Shown in pieces: positions 36,987-49,515 of a stretch of 64,000 nucleotides of DNA; positions within the stretch are counted from its first letter, which is position 1, and the number at the start of each line of letters is the position of its first letter. A model generated the notes under the pieces. That model saw only the letters and a list, made by a program, of their open reading frames with translations. It did not search any database and was not told the DNA's origin. Origin of the DNA: Certhia americana (taxonomy: Eukaryota; Chordata; Aves; Passeriformes; Certhiidae); assembly GCA_018697195.1 (NCBI GenBank), contig CM031861.1, forward strand, positions 2,034,545-2,098,544. The letters run 5' to 3'. Position numbers and translations under genes: made by a program.

Positions 36987-39900
36987 CTCTGTACAGCTGA
37001 GAAATCCTAATGTCATACATGACAAGTCTGAATGATTTTCCTTTAGAACATATGTTTATCTGGAAGTTTATAGCAAGCTGTGTTTGGGAGGAAGAAAATA
37101 TTTCCACATAAATGGGTCAGTACCTCAGCACTTTCCTCAGGGCAGATAGAACTCATCATTAGAATAGAAATGCTGGACTGCAGTAAACTTTAAATTGATA
37201 AATTCCTTACTAGGCAGGAATAGATACAAAATAGATACAAAAGATACAACTCCAAGGAGTATGATCAGAGTATCATAAAATATGACAGAGAAGGGATGAA
37301 GAAAATCACAAAGAATTAAAAATTCTCCCAGTCATTCTGCTATTTCATTAAAAAAATTAAATTGGAAAATCAGGGCTAAATATGGAAGTGCAGCATGGAG
37401 TCAAATGCTTAGTACTACCTATGGATCTGAGCTTTACTGGTGCTCTCAAAGAAATGGAAGAGCAGAATCTTTACTGGCACAGACAATTGGTTGTGTGTCA
37501 GTGCCTGACTGGCACAGCTGGCACTCAAACAGAAAAACCCAAAGACAGACAAGATCACCCTTACTCCTGCTTGCACTGTTTTCCTCCTTGGCTTTATAAT
37601 TTGTAGCAAACATTTTCAAATTGCAACAGAAAGGACATGGTCTAATTTCTTCTTGGTAAACTTGGCACAGCTGCGTCTTCCTCAGCTGGCTATGTTCAAG
37701 CCAGAGAAAGGAACAGGAAAATAACAAAGGATGCTCCAGCAATACTCCTGTAACCTCCACACATTCATATATTCGTCTTTCCAATCTCCTGTACCAGTGC
37801 TGTTTCTCCAGAGTTAGTAAACATCTCGTGGAGCTCTTTGATCATGAGAACAGCAAGGCTGAGGATTCTGCTTTGAAATCTGCTGATGAAAGAGGGAAAT
37901 GTCAAACTGTGGCTGTTTTAAAAGACGTGGAGATATTCTCCAGTTCTGGATCTGTGCTCCACGGTGAGGGAATCACAGGCTCCAGTAAAACCTGACAGGG
38001 CACATCACATCTTCCACCTAAAAAAGGTGTTTCATTCACACTTCTAAACAAGGAATCAAGACACCTCTATTGGATTTTGAATATTTGATTCCCTGGGTGA
38101 AAAAATAACAGTTCTTCACTAAGTCCCCAAACCCAAACTAGTATCAGCCACAAAGGGATTCAGTAAGAATTCAGAAGTCAGAAAGATGGTGCTGCTTTTT
38201 CCAGCCTGTGATCAGCAGAGGTGCCCAAAAAACCAACCACCATTACAAAGAAGCAACCTATCTTAAAGAGAGTAACAGTGCTGTACACTTCAATGGCTTT
38301 ATGCTATAAAGCTTTACAAAAAAACACAGGTTTAAAAGAGAAACATTAAATTTCACATCAGAAGTGCAAAGTAGTTGCACAATTTCTTTGTGTAAGAACC
38401 AAGGAAAAACTTTCTCTCTCTCTCCCCCTCAGTCCACATTCCTTTAGTCAGATTTTAATTACACTTAATATCATAGTTTTTGGTGTGTAGGAGAAGGGAG
38501 TAGCCAATCTAAAGTAATGCTTTTCAAATAAATTGATTTGGCTGTCAGTACTTGTGCTTTTTTCTGGTTTCACCTTATGTTGCTGAAACTACAACAACCA
38601 AAGTAAAAATATTGATACAGCAAACCAGGAAGTCAATTTCCAGGAAAGAGAAATCATCAGGTAAAGGTCGGATTCTATATTACATGGGAATCTCAGGATA
38701 GGATATGAAGGCAATAAAGAAGTCAGTGGTAAGTTCATAATCATAAGCAAATATATATAGGGTATATATGCACCATATGTATGCATATATTGATACCCAT
38801 GTATGAATATATTTATACACACTCATAAAACCCAAGTATTTTAGCCTTTTTTAAGAGAAATGTAATTATTCTTCTACATCTGCACTGGTAGAGAGAAAAC
38901 AATCATTGGGGGTGAGGAGAGTGGCAAAATGAGCTTAAATGAGCTTTAAAATAAAAGCTTTATTCTTCTGTTCTGAATAATTCTGAAATTAATGAATTTA
39001 ATTTGTTTTTAAAAAATGCACAGTCATTTCAAACACCACACATGACAACGTGCAAACCAAACATAAGATATGCAGGCAGGAGTCCTTCTGCTATAGAACA
39101 GGAGAGTTCTATAGCCCAGAGTCCTTCCAACCCCTTCACACAGATGTTCCACCTAGCAGAGGAATATTTTGGGCTCCAGCACACTCTGCTTGCACCTGAT
39201 TGATACTTATCAGCAATTTGCAGTTTTAATTATCAAGCATTTGAGCAGCGTGAGCCTGGACTGTGAAAATATTAATATTCATTGCTAATACGATGGGCCT
39301 TGAGCAAACAGGCTGTCCAAACACTCACATATGTTTAGGTAACCAGAATATTTATCTAATAAACACATTACTGTTTAGGTTTGTATTTTCCTTCCCCAAA
39401 CCAGCTGCAGTTCCAGTCTCTGATACTGCCAGCAAACCACAGAGAAATAGGAATTTTCCCCCTAATCATATTAACATATAAAGTATTTAGATAAAAGGAA
39501 TAATAACTAGAGACGTTAAACACGCTGGGTTTTTTATATAGTAGTGGGGGGTTTAAATTTATTTTCCTGCTGTTTTTGCTAAAATTGGTCATTATTATCA
39601 CAGACAACCTCAGTACCAAGGAGAGGAACATGCTCAGGGTTATCAAACAGGACAAGTAACAAACGCAGAACAAGGGAAGCAACTTCAGTCACACCTTGGG
39701 TTTAAAAGAAAACAAGCAAAAAGTGTTGTATTAACACCTTTTAAATGTGTTACAAGCCTTTTATGGTAGCAGTTTGACCTTGCAAGTCTTTAAAGCAATT
39801 ATTAAACTTGCAGCACATTTTGGTCTCATAACTCTCCTTGCTCCTAGAGAGTCTAAACAAAAATAAGCTATGAAATAGGGGAAAGCAACAGGTGATTTCA

Positions 39901-40504
39901 GGACTGGTATCCCTCAGGTTTTCCATCACACCATGTTTGCTACGATGAGCAGGAGGAATTATCATCCTCCTGTCCTACATTCCTTGGAAAATAGATACAG
40001 CCCTGACCACAAGGAATGTGAGTAGCCCTAACTGTTCATTTCAGCTTTACAGATAGAAGCATTTCACTTACAAGTCTGCATTGTACAGAAGAGTACAGTG
40101 CTTAAATTAGTGTTAAACACACTGCAAGTTTTTATGACAAAAAATGTTACGCCTTTAGTATATAACTTACAAGTAAGTTTGAAGTTCTGTCTCAAACAAA
40201 TGAGGCCTCACCAAAGGCATAAAGTTTTTCTGAAAACATCTTTATTCTTCTCCAAGAGCTTTAAAGATACAGTGTACAGTGAGAATACTTTGATTTTCTA
40301 GGCTTTTGCACAAAAGAGCTGCAAAGGTGATGTGAATTGTGGCTACATTTTCACACGTCCCTTTAAAAATTCTGACTAATCAGGTTATTTCACAGTCTCA
40401 TTAACATCAGAAAGGAGGCAGCAACTCCACCTTCTTTTCTGAAATATATTCTCCCTCTCCGTTTCTCTAATTGCACTAAGCCCTTGAGCTATTTTAAGGC
40501 TACT

Positions 40505-40535
40505 CCAAATTTTGCTTACCTGCAGGACAAAATAT
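40505..40535 (-). other. Candidate recursive splice site (juxtaposed 3' and 5' splice sites)
   Basis: On the SHANK2 transcript the sequence reads TTTTGTCCTGCAG|GTAAGCA, junction between 40520 and 40519. A usable acceptor is fused to a strong donor, in the middle of the 16.5-kb intron. Sequence resemblance only. Confidence 0.3.
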
Positions 40536-42554
40536 CCATCTTAACAACACTCCTGCCTACCAGCATCATCATTTTCAGTAATTCTGTCAAAGCATGGCCA
40601 GTTAAGCCAAAAATGTTGGTAGCAGTGAAAAAATCACTGACTTTACAATTTAATTTAAACTGGCCATACCTTCTCTTAATGATGTGAATGTTGAACTGGA
40701 ACCTGTCTTTATTCTCCCCTTGCCTTTCATGTTCAGCTTGTTGGTTGCACTGATGTGGAATTTCTGGGAATATGAAGATTTCATTTTCTGTGTACTGGAG
40801 ACAGGGTAAAAATGTTGGTTTATCTTTTCAAGTCAATTGAGATGCATAGATTTTAATGTATTTCAGAATTTATGGTGCTGTAAGTGTTTTCAGTAGAGGT
40901 ATACACCACTCCTGCCATAGGTGCAACTGCTCCAGGTTTGGACATGCTGGACTAAAGGATCCCACAATCTACTCAGTGTCAGCCCTGTTTTTCAACTGGA
41001 GCACCAAACTGTTAAGTCTGTTATCTGGGCCCTATAAAAAACCCAGAGAAATTAGAAGATACATGGGTAACAGTCCTTTTTTTTCCCCCCTAAAAATGCA
41101 GTTGCCACTTTTTCTTAGTGCACACATTGAACACTCACTCTTCCTCTGCTCAGAACCTTGAGGTGAACTCAGTTTTTGTGTAACACTTATCCCTCAAAGC
41201 CAATCTTTTGTTGATACATTTTAGTGCTTGTCAGACATGTCTCTCTGAAAACAGGCTGACATTTTGTGTCAGAGAGAGCAGGGAGCCCCAGCAGCATCAC
41301 CAGCTACTCAATCGGTGCATCTGCCAATCATTCCCATGGAGCACCCCGTAACACGCACAAGGATGGAGCGAGCATCTGCCCCTTGGCTCGGGGAAAGAGT
41401 AACACTTTCAAAGGGCTGGGATAAAGCCCTGCTCTGTCCAGCAGGCTCTTGGCATTCAGCAGCAGCTAACGCTGTGGATTTAAGTCTGACACACACAGGA
41501 CTCAAGACCAGACCTCCTTTAGTCCAGGTGAATGCTCCACCACCAGCTATTGTTTACTCTTTAGCTGCTCCCTCTTTGTTGGGTTTAACTCCATTTCCTA
41601 AACACAGCTCCAGCACATCTGGTCTGTCCCAGGACAAAAAAAGCACCCTCCTCCCACCACCTTCCTTTTGCACCACAGAAAAGACCAAGCATGAAAATCC
41701 ACCCCTTTCCCATTTAGGATCATTTCAGCTTTTAAGAGGAACAAAACACATATGCTGCCTGCTAGCCACCCTGAGAATGTTGCCTCATAGATCAAATTCT
41801 CAAAAATGCAACAAATATTTGTGAAAATCTGCCTGGAAAGAGGCAGGGGTGAAGAGTGGCTTAAATCACTCCCACTGGAGTCAAGCCCACAGTGAGAGCT
41901 CACCACTTATTTGTTCCTTTTGAGGCTGCCAAAACTTCCAACTGCATCACTCCCAACCAGAGGGACCATATGGAGGCTTTGCTCATCTGGTGATGAGGTG
42001 ACAGCACAGCAGACAAAATTGCCCTGGGGCAGGGAATTAAATCATTGTAGGCTGGAGTACAGGAATGGAGAACACTAATTATTAGGAACCTAATCATCCT
42101 CCTTTCTCCCCCCTCCCCCCAAAAAATCCAATTTGAATCTCCTCTGCTCTAATTATGTGGCTCTGGTTTCTAACCAACCTGGTGTCACACCCTCACAAAC
42201 TTCTTTCTCCATCTCCACTCTTTTTTCTTTTCTTTTTTTTCCTCTATTGTAATTTGAAGAAAAAAAAAAACATTTTATCCCCCCCCCGTGCACAGGACAC
42301 AGGCTGCTGCTTTCAGTGGTGACATTTAAATCCATGCTGTCCTCCAGTATCTGGCTGGAGGAGTTGCAGAGGAAATCCTGTTGAGCCTGGGAGTACCCAT
42401 TGCTGTGCAGGAAATGGCACAGCCCCCAAATCCCAGCCCTTGCAAGCAGCAGCCTCTCTACCCCAGGTAGACAGTTAAGTCTGGACTAGCCTAGAGGTAG
42501 AGCCTAGAAGTTTTTCAGAAGGAGCATTGTGATTATAAATTTGGCAAAGTTTTC

Positions 42555-42574
42555 TTTTTTTTTTTTTTTTTTTT
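42555..42574. repeat. T20 homopolymer
   Basis: Twenty T followed by CAGGG. It mimics a splice acceptor on the plus strand, but no plus-strand gene is recognised. Confidence 0.9.
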
Positions 42575-42870
42575 CAGGGTTTGATCTCTCATTGCTAACA
42601 CTTATCTCTAAAAATGTAGGCAAACATCTAGCCCAGAAAATGCCTGATACATTTCAGTCATTAGTTACCAAACCATTAGTTGCTAAAAGCTGAGATCTAA
42701 CCGAAGATTGAGCAAACTTCACTGTCAAGGCAGCAAACAACTTAAAAATGCACTTACAAGCTAATGGAAACTTTTATCACTCACGGTAGAGTTTTGCATC
42801 TTACTGTAATTGTATTAGACTTTAAGAGTGCAATTATAGCACAGCTTTAGATGGAGAGGCACCACAATTC

Positions 42871-42874
<4 letters not shown>

Positions 42875-42948
<74 letters not shown>
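42875..42948. repeat. (AC)37 microsatellite
   Basis: An uninterrupted 74-bp AC array inside the 16.5-kb SHANK2 intron. Probably highly length-polymorphic. Confidence 0.98.
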
Positions 42949-42950
<2 letters not shown>

Positions 42951-43899
42951 TTTACCTCCTATTTCAGCAACTCCTTTCAATATTTGCTGTAGTCACCAGC
43001 ACAAAAAGCTCCATCGTGGCATCACACAACAGCAGGGGAGGCAAAGTGCAAAGTTGTTTATTAGCAACCAAAGGAATTTCCATTAGAAATTGAATAACTG
43101 CAAATGAAAAACTTCACATTTTACATCTCCACCTGCTCCGTGGAGGCTACAATGCATTAATTATTGCTTAAATACATTTGCAATTCTTCAAATTGCATCA
43201 AATTATGCTCTTCAAATTAATGAGGCACAAGGTATTAAAACTGAGCTACCCTTGCTTTTCTACCTCACATTAAGAGCACCTCAGTGCCATCAGACTGTTA
43301 CACTCACAGTTAATTAACTCACAACAGACAACAGGCAAGTCCAGCAAAATAACTTTCGACATCACGAGAGATTACGTGCACACAAAACATTTGATGTACT
43401 TTTTTTTCTACAATTTGGCTGGTGTTGACTGTCCTCTGTGCCCAAAAGAACAACGATATCACATCTGCAGAGATTTTAAATCATTAAAATCTCAGAGAGC
43501 TTTCAGATGTAACCACATCACTGCCTCATAGGATTATATTTCATTACAATGATGAGCATACTCAGATATTTTTGTTACCATCTTCTAGGCAAAAACTGAG
43601 CTATGTGTATAGGTAAAAAAGTTAAAATGCTGCTGGTTTTACTTGTTTCCACCAGAAGAAGACAAGGATTATGTTTAAAATATATGCCTGCAGGTAGAGA
43701 ACAGCTGTAAAATCACTTTCCACTTATCAATGTGTCAATCCCAAATTGTGGATTTATTGCTAAGAGTGGACAGCACCATTTTAATCTCCTTACTCCCATT
43801 TCCTTCAACTGATCACCTGACCAGTACAGACTTCCCAGGAAACATTAGTACAGTGAAACTGGTGATATCCAACAGAAAACAAACAAACAAAAGAGCAGT

Positions 43900-43966
43900 T
43901 CACAGACTCCTAGAATGGTTTGGGTTAAAAGGGGCCTTAAAGATCATCCAGATCCAACCCCATATT
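43900..43966 (-). mobile_element. CR1 LINE 3' end fragment
   Basis: CACAGACTCCTAGAATGGTT, TGGGTTAAAAGGGGCCTTAA, AGATCATCCAGATCCAACCC is the CR1 terminus in reverse complement, truncated to about 65 bp. Confidence 0.88.
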
Positions 43967-46900
43967 ATCTAGTTCTTACCCCAATTCAGAAAATCCAGTT
44001 TATTCTCTGTGTAACAACACTTCTCTCACTGTCCTGCTCAAGCAGAACCAACATGAAAATGTGGGACGCAGGATATAAGATATAACAACAGCTCTTATAC
44101 CTTCCCTCAATTTTTGCAAGGATCTATTTGCCAGGATTTAGTGGAGTGCTGCCAGGCAAGCAGCACTTAGCAAGCACATATGTCAAATTCTCCACCCCAG
44201 GGACACGGGGCTGCCATAACCAGGAGAAAATCCCTTTGCTCCCTGTCAGTTTTACTTTCCTCATCTTGCAATGGCCAGAATTCCACCAAAACTTTCCATC
44301 TGTTTTAAATTTATATTTTATTATTTTTAAATCTACATTTAAAGACATGAACAACTGCAGTTCTCCAGAGGGAGGATTATTTATGTGAAATATCCACATG
44401 AAGCCAGATCTCAAACCAGAAGAAAGTATTTCTGCATCAGACTGAGAGCTTCCACTAAAAAGAGATGTGGAACACACCGATTGCTTAAACTGCCAAGACA
44501 GCATCACTTACATCACAACTTTGGGACAAAGGTATCCAACAGGCACATTCTGTGGGCTAAAAAAAATTTAAAATATAACCAAGCTCTCCACAGCATGCTG
44601 AGTTACAGGGGCAGACAGCTTCAGCTGTGCCAAGGAGTCTCTCTGAGCTACTCAGGATTAAAGCTTAGGCTGATCTATCCAACAGTGCAGGTGACAACAG
44701 CACCAGAGAATGGCCTGGAAAGAATATCTGAGAAGAATCTCTCTGGTTTTTATTAGGTGTTTGCATGTAAATTGGCTTTTGAAGAGTTGCTCCTCTCAGC
44801 TTCTACACTCGTGGGACACGGGTGTTGCCACCTGACTCCAAGTAGGGATGGTAAGGTTAATGAATGAAACTTTTAATTAAGTTTTTACAGATTACACCTT
44901 CTGCCTTCCTCCAGAAAAACAGAACAAAAACCATAAGGCAAATCAATTTGGTCCTGTCATTAATGCGGTGGCAACCAGCCTTTGGAAAAGGTTATTTGTC
45001 ATTACATCCTCTCCTGTGAGCTCCTTAATACTGCTGCAGCCACGGGACATCAAGGAAAGGCACCAGGAAAACTTCTCCCATGCAGGGATTGGAACCAGTT
45101 AAAGCATCTGGAGAAAAACCCGCATGTGAAAATCCATAATTCTGGGAAGAAAGACACAGAAAAGGCAGGAGAGCTCCCATTTATGCACATTTTGATAGCC
45201 CTGAGGTTGGCATTCAATTGTGCTATTGACTTTTGCTGCTGCCCTGTTCTGCTGCTGGTGGGAGATGATGCAATGAATGCAGCAGGAAAAGTTTCCACCA
45301 ACATGCCTTAAAGTTCCCAAATTCATGGAGGCAATGGATCATGTTTTCCATCACATCAAGTTTATAATTTTTTCATAGCATCACACTGCCTCATATTATT
45401 TATGTTTCCAGAGTATAAAATTAAGTCATCACTGTATTATCAGTCCCATTCCATTTAAAAGGGTGATAACATTTTACATTTGAAATTAAACAACTAATTA
45501 ATTCCACATATTTTCCTGACTGAGCAGTCCACTGTCCCATCTTGAATGAATTAATCAATTCCCTCACATCAGTTAAAAAGCAGATTAAAAATGATCATTT
45601 CTAAAGGTTTACCTTAGCTTTGAGTTTTTAAAAAATAAAGGTTGCTTTTGTTTATTTTTTTCATTTGAACATCCATTCTATGTCTTAGTAATACTTTCTG
45701 TTATTAAACTGGAATTCAACCTTGATGAATTAACTCATTTACACCATACAAAAAATTTCATTTGAGTTAACTGCTGACAAATCCAGGGAAGAAAGAAAAC
45801 TTCAGAGACGTGGCATAGCAGCCTTGCATTATCTCCTTGCAGTTTCAGTGGTGTATCTGCTCTTTAGGACAAGGAGTGGGAATTTGAACTGAAAGACGAT
45901 AGACAGAAAGAAGAAATTCTTCCCTGTCGAGGGTATGTCATTAGCATTTAAAGCAGATAATACATCAGAGCTGGTAGTTTCAAATATTATATTATATTTG
46001 TATGATATTTAGTGACTATTTGCATGGGCAAGCAAGCCTCAGTGCCTTTCTCCACATTAGTTAGCATCCTCCCCATTTTCCCGAAGTTAATGTATGAATA
46101 ACTGATCTCTTATGCAAAGCTGAAATAGCATTTAATGAACCTCCATTACTCAAGCTGCACATTTTCCTCAAGATGAAAAATGCCACGTACAATGTATTTT
46201 CCTGCATGTGAATAAGCCCATTAATATAGATTTCTGAACAGAGTGTTTCTACTCAGCAATTTTTGCCCTTTGGGAGGGAGAAGGAAAGAGAGAAGGGAGC
46301 AGACACTTCCCCTCACTCCCCCACATCATCTCCAGAAAGGAACTGGATCAGCTTTGTTAATACTTTGGATTCAGAGCTGTTCTTAGCACAGAGGCACAAT
46401 TGCCTTCTGACAAATGTTTATGAAACCTTTGCTGCCAGCGTTAAATCTGTTCTAATGTATTCTTCCCCGACTTTGAGACGAAATGGGAACAGAGAAAGTA
46501 ATCAAAGCAATACAAATCTGGCAATATCAAAAATTGCTCTCACTTTCACACCTTGTTTGCCTCTTTGAATAACTCCCCTCCCCGAAGAAGCCCAGGAATT
46601 AAATCTGGATGTCCCACTAGGAGACATTAATCTCCAGACAGGTTCTGAAATTCAAATTCTTTTTGCTTTAGCAGCAATACGCAAGCACCAGTGAAATCAC
46701 CGTTCAGAGGTACAAAAAGCTGATTTGCAGCGTCAGTCAAGGACCTCAAACACAACTTGGTGTGTTATTGGTTTTTTAGTTTCCCTGGTGTTACTTGACA
46801 AAAATTCTAGATTTACCACACTTTGCTGAAAAAAAAATGTGTTAAGCAAGTCTACCTTTCCACTGTATTTCTTGGAATTTCACATTCTGCCTCCTCCTAC

Positions 46901-48349
46901 CTTTTTCTCTCAACTTCCATTATTACCCTTCCAAATGGATCCACTGGGTCTCAGATTCTCTGTGGAAACTCAAAAAGAGTTTTTTTCCCAGACCTTCCCG
47001 GAAAACTCTGTTGCTTTCCCTTTCTCTACTCAGACAATTAATAGATACCAACTGCAGACACACTTCATAACTAATTTATATAAGGATGTAAAAATGTTCA
47101 TTTTATCCTGGTTCTCTCTCCTGCTCAGTAAGGTACATTTTTTGAGAGTTTTATTGTTGCACTGCACGAACCAACACCTTTAGGAGAAAAACCTCAAAAC
47201 AATAGAGAAATAAACCAACAACCTAAAAAAAAAATTAAGTATATTAAAAAAAAATTTAAAAGGGAGTTAAAAGGAAGGCTTTGATGGAATTTATATTTTC
47301 TAGTGCAAAAATCTGTTGTTAGAAAGTAGCAGGAGGTTTCCAAGTAGAACTATTTGATATCTCTGAGGCAACATGCAGCAGACACAGCTTCTCTTTTTTG
47401 CAGAAACAAGCCTATCCATTCACATTGAAATACAGAGACAAGGATATGGATTTTGCAGACTGATGATCACTCAAAGAACCTTGCAAAAAGCCAACTCTTC
47501 TCACTGTAAATGTGCCCAGTAACCAGTGAGTCTGCTCTGCAGAACTTGTCTCAGAGAATGGGCTCACAACTTCTCTTGACAACTTCACCATCATCAGACT
47601 TGCCCAGTCAATCACATCATGTCCAACTGGGAACTCCCTCCCCAAATTGTCCAACTCACATAGAAACTATGCCTGAACCTCAGAACAAAGTCTGAGATCA
47701 CAAAACCAACAGTTACCACTTCTATTTTTTAATACTGTGCTACATGAAATGCTGCCATTGCTTTACACATTTCAGAGTTTTTCTCCTACAATAAATGTGT
47801 TTTCCTTGAAAACAAAGAGGAAAAAAAAAAAAGCAAACTGAAGCTGTAATTGGACCTTCAGGAGGAAAGCATAATAATTCCAGTATGCCACCAAAATTTC
47901 CTCAAGACACCAAAAGCTAACTGACGTTCTGTGTTTTAAAGGTCATCCTTTCTACCAGCAATCAGCTGTATGTTCAAGGTATATTCATGGGGGAGAAGAA
48001 CCTGCTTAAAAATCATGAATTCTCCACAAATAAATAATCTAATTTCTAATTTCCAGCAGCTTCAGTTCTACTCAGGTTCCAAAGTTACTGTTCAGAGCAA
48101 CAAATCTCTTTTACTGCTCCCAAAATTAAACAGTGAAACTCACGACTTCACTGCTCCCAAATTTTTTATACCCATCCCATACAAAGTAAACGTCAATAAA
48201 AAACAATTTAGAAGTCAAGTGGTACCCTCAGAAGCTCTGTTTAGTGATTTGCTTCCCTCTTCCCCTCCAAAGACTAAACCAAAATGAACAATTAAATAAA
48301 ACCTGGGAGGTTTTGTAAACAGATTGCAACCAAAAGAAAAAATTCTTAC

Positions 48350-48425
48350 CTTGAAGCATCAAAGCTGTCATAGGATCCCACTGTGTAGTGTCTAAACAGC
48401 TTCTTTGTTCTATCTATTCGTGTTT
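48350..48425 (-). CDS. SHANK2: SHANK2 exon, SH3-to-PDZ linker (long isoforms)
   Basis: SHANK2 is a postsynaptic-density scaffold that links SAPAP/GKAP, Homer and cortactin at excitatory synapses. This 76-bp exon starts after a good acceptor (TTCTTTTTTCTTTGTGCAG) and ends CTTCAAG|GTAAG. It reads (G)AA ACA CGA ... TCA AG in one open frame: two bases finish an incoming codon, 24 full codons follow, and AG is left over for the next exon. The peptide ETRIDRTKKLFRHYTVGSYD, then SFDAS, is the Shank-family linker between SH3 and PDZ. SFDAS joined to SDCIIEEK of the exon at 31739-31821 is the SHANK2 version, as I recall it; SHANK1 has a longer junction and SHANK3 a different one. The AG plus the T of the next exon makes Ser. 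The preceding SH3 exon is not in the 15.6 kb upstream in this window. Compared with the mammalian linker I remember, Ile replaces Glu after ETR. Confidence 0.95.
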
Positions 48426-49494
48426 CTGCACAAAGAAAAAAGAATTTTCAATACTTCAGTATTTCTTAATCAAGTGCTGAAGTATTTGTTTATATTCCCT
48501 CACAGTGAATGAACGTAGTTTCAAGGTATTTGGGGAAAAGAATGTTGGCTTTGGAGATACTCTTTTATCACATCAGACACATCAAGTGAATAAGGAGAAC
48601 TTCTTGGAGATCATGAATCACATCATTCACAAGTTTTAAAGCTCCACGTACATTCTCAGTGGCAAAAACTTTTGCCTCCAATATTTGCCTCTTTTATAGC
48701 TAAGAGACAAAATAGAAAAAAGAAAGAAAGGAGAAAAGTCTGCAACAGATGTCCGAAAAGTTGTGAAAATAGCCAGAATATCCAAATCAATATTTTTTGC
48801 CTAACTATAGGTTGGCCCTCCAATGAAATCACCTTTGGTTTAGCTAAGAGACATCAACAATCAGAAGGAAAAGTTACTGGTTTAGATTACGACCATGAAA
48901 GTCTCATCTGCACAGCTGAGGGACTCTCCATGGAAGGACAGACTGACACAATCCCAACAGATTTCATTAATTCTCTCAGCCAGACAGAGCCCTCAAGGCA
49001 CAGCACCTCTGTGGCACAGTTTTTAAAGGATGGTACGAATGACTGAGACATTGGTGCTGTCAAATGTCTGAGAGCCTGCAGAGAGAAAAAGAACATCAGA
49101 GCAGGATAGAAGGGCTTTGGACACAGCCAAGGAGCAGGAGAAAGTCCTGGGAGGCAGACTTTAGGAAAAAGGGTGGGAAAAATGTGTATTTCCTTGCTTT
49201 AACCAGTGCAGCTGACACGTAAGTGGATCGTGCCCCCAGTTGGAGGCATAAATACAAACACGTCCATAATATAGAGAAATTCCAGCTGGCTAAAAGAGTG
49301 AGAAAGTTATTTCTTCAGAGCTGTGCACCAGTTGACTAGGTCCAAGAAAAGCAGTACTAGAAAAAAACCAGAAATATTTACATTTATATATATTTTGTGG
49401 AGACCAGCCAGCCTCCATCCTATAGGATGTCCAGAGAGGGAGAAAATCCTTTTTATAATATGAACTCTACTTGATAGTTTAGCTTCTTTTGTCC

Positions 49495-49515
49495 CTTTGT
49501 CACTCACCTGCAAGC
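49495..49515 (-). other. Isolated strong donor motif CAG|GTGAGTG
   Basis: On the minus strand GCTTGCAG|GTGAGTGACA lies 1.1 kb upstream of the linker exon. The donor fits consensus almost perfectly, but the tract before the AG is poor in pyrimidines. Could be a pseudo-exon or decoy donor. Confidence 0.2.

Larger units (their letters stand above)
31822..48349 (-). other. SHANK2: SHANK2 intron between linker exon and PDZ exon (16.5 kb)
   Basis: This intron is bounded by AAG|GTAAGAATT at 48349 and CTCTCTACAG at 31822. It is mostly AT-rich unique sequence with the short-isoform start near its 3' end. Items inside: A32 run at 33944, 13-bp hairpin at 35220, CR1 traces at 36956 and 43900, a juxtaposed splice-site motif at 40520, a T20 run at 42555 and a 74-bp (CA)n at 42875. 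The stretch 44-48.3 kb holds nothing I can identify. Confidence 0.9.

Noticed and set aside
39121..39150. TCCTTCCAACCCC as a plus-oriented CR1 terminus
   Set aside because: The ATTCTATG-type 3' repeats that should follow are missing.
41264..41824. 186-codon plus-strand frame
   Set aside because: No recognisable domain, opposite to SHANK2, no splice context; length is possible by chance in a locally stop-poor patch.
42555..42580. T20-CAG as a plus-strand splice acceptor
   Set aside because: No plus-strand exon follows; simple homopolymer.
48672..49046. 124-codon plus-strand frame next to the linker exon
   Set aside because: Opposite strand to the gene and no similarity I recognise.
49385..49440. 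Possible SH3-exon fragment on the minus strand (WRLAGL)
   Set aside because: Does not match the Shank SH3 sequence and is bounded by AT-rich sequence without splice sites.
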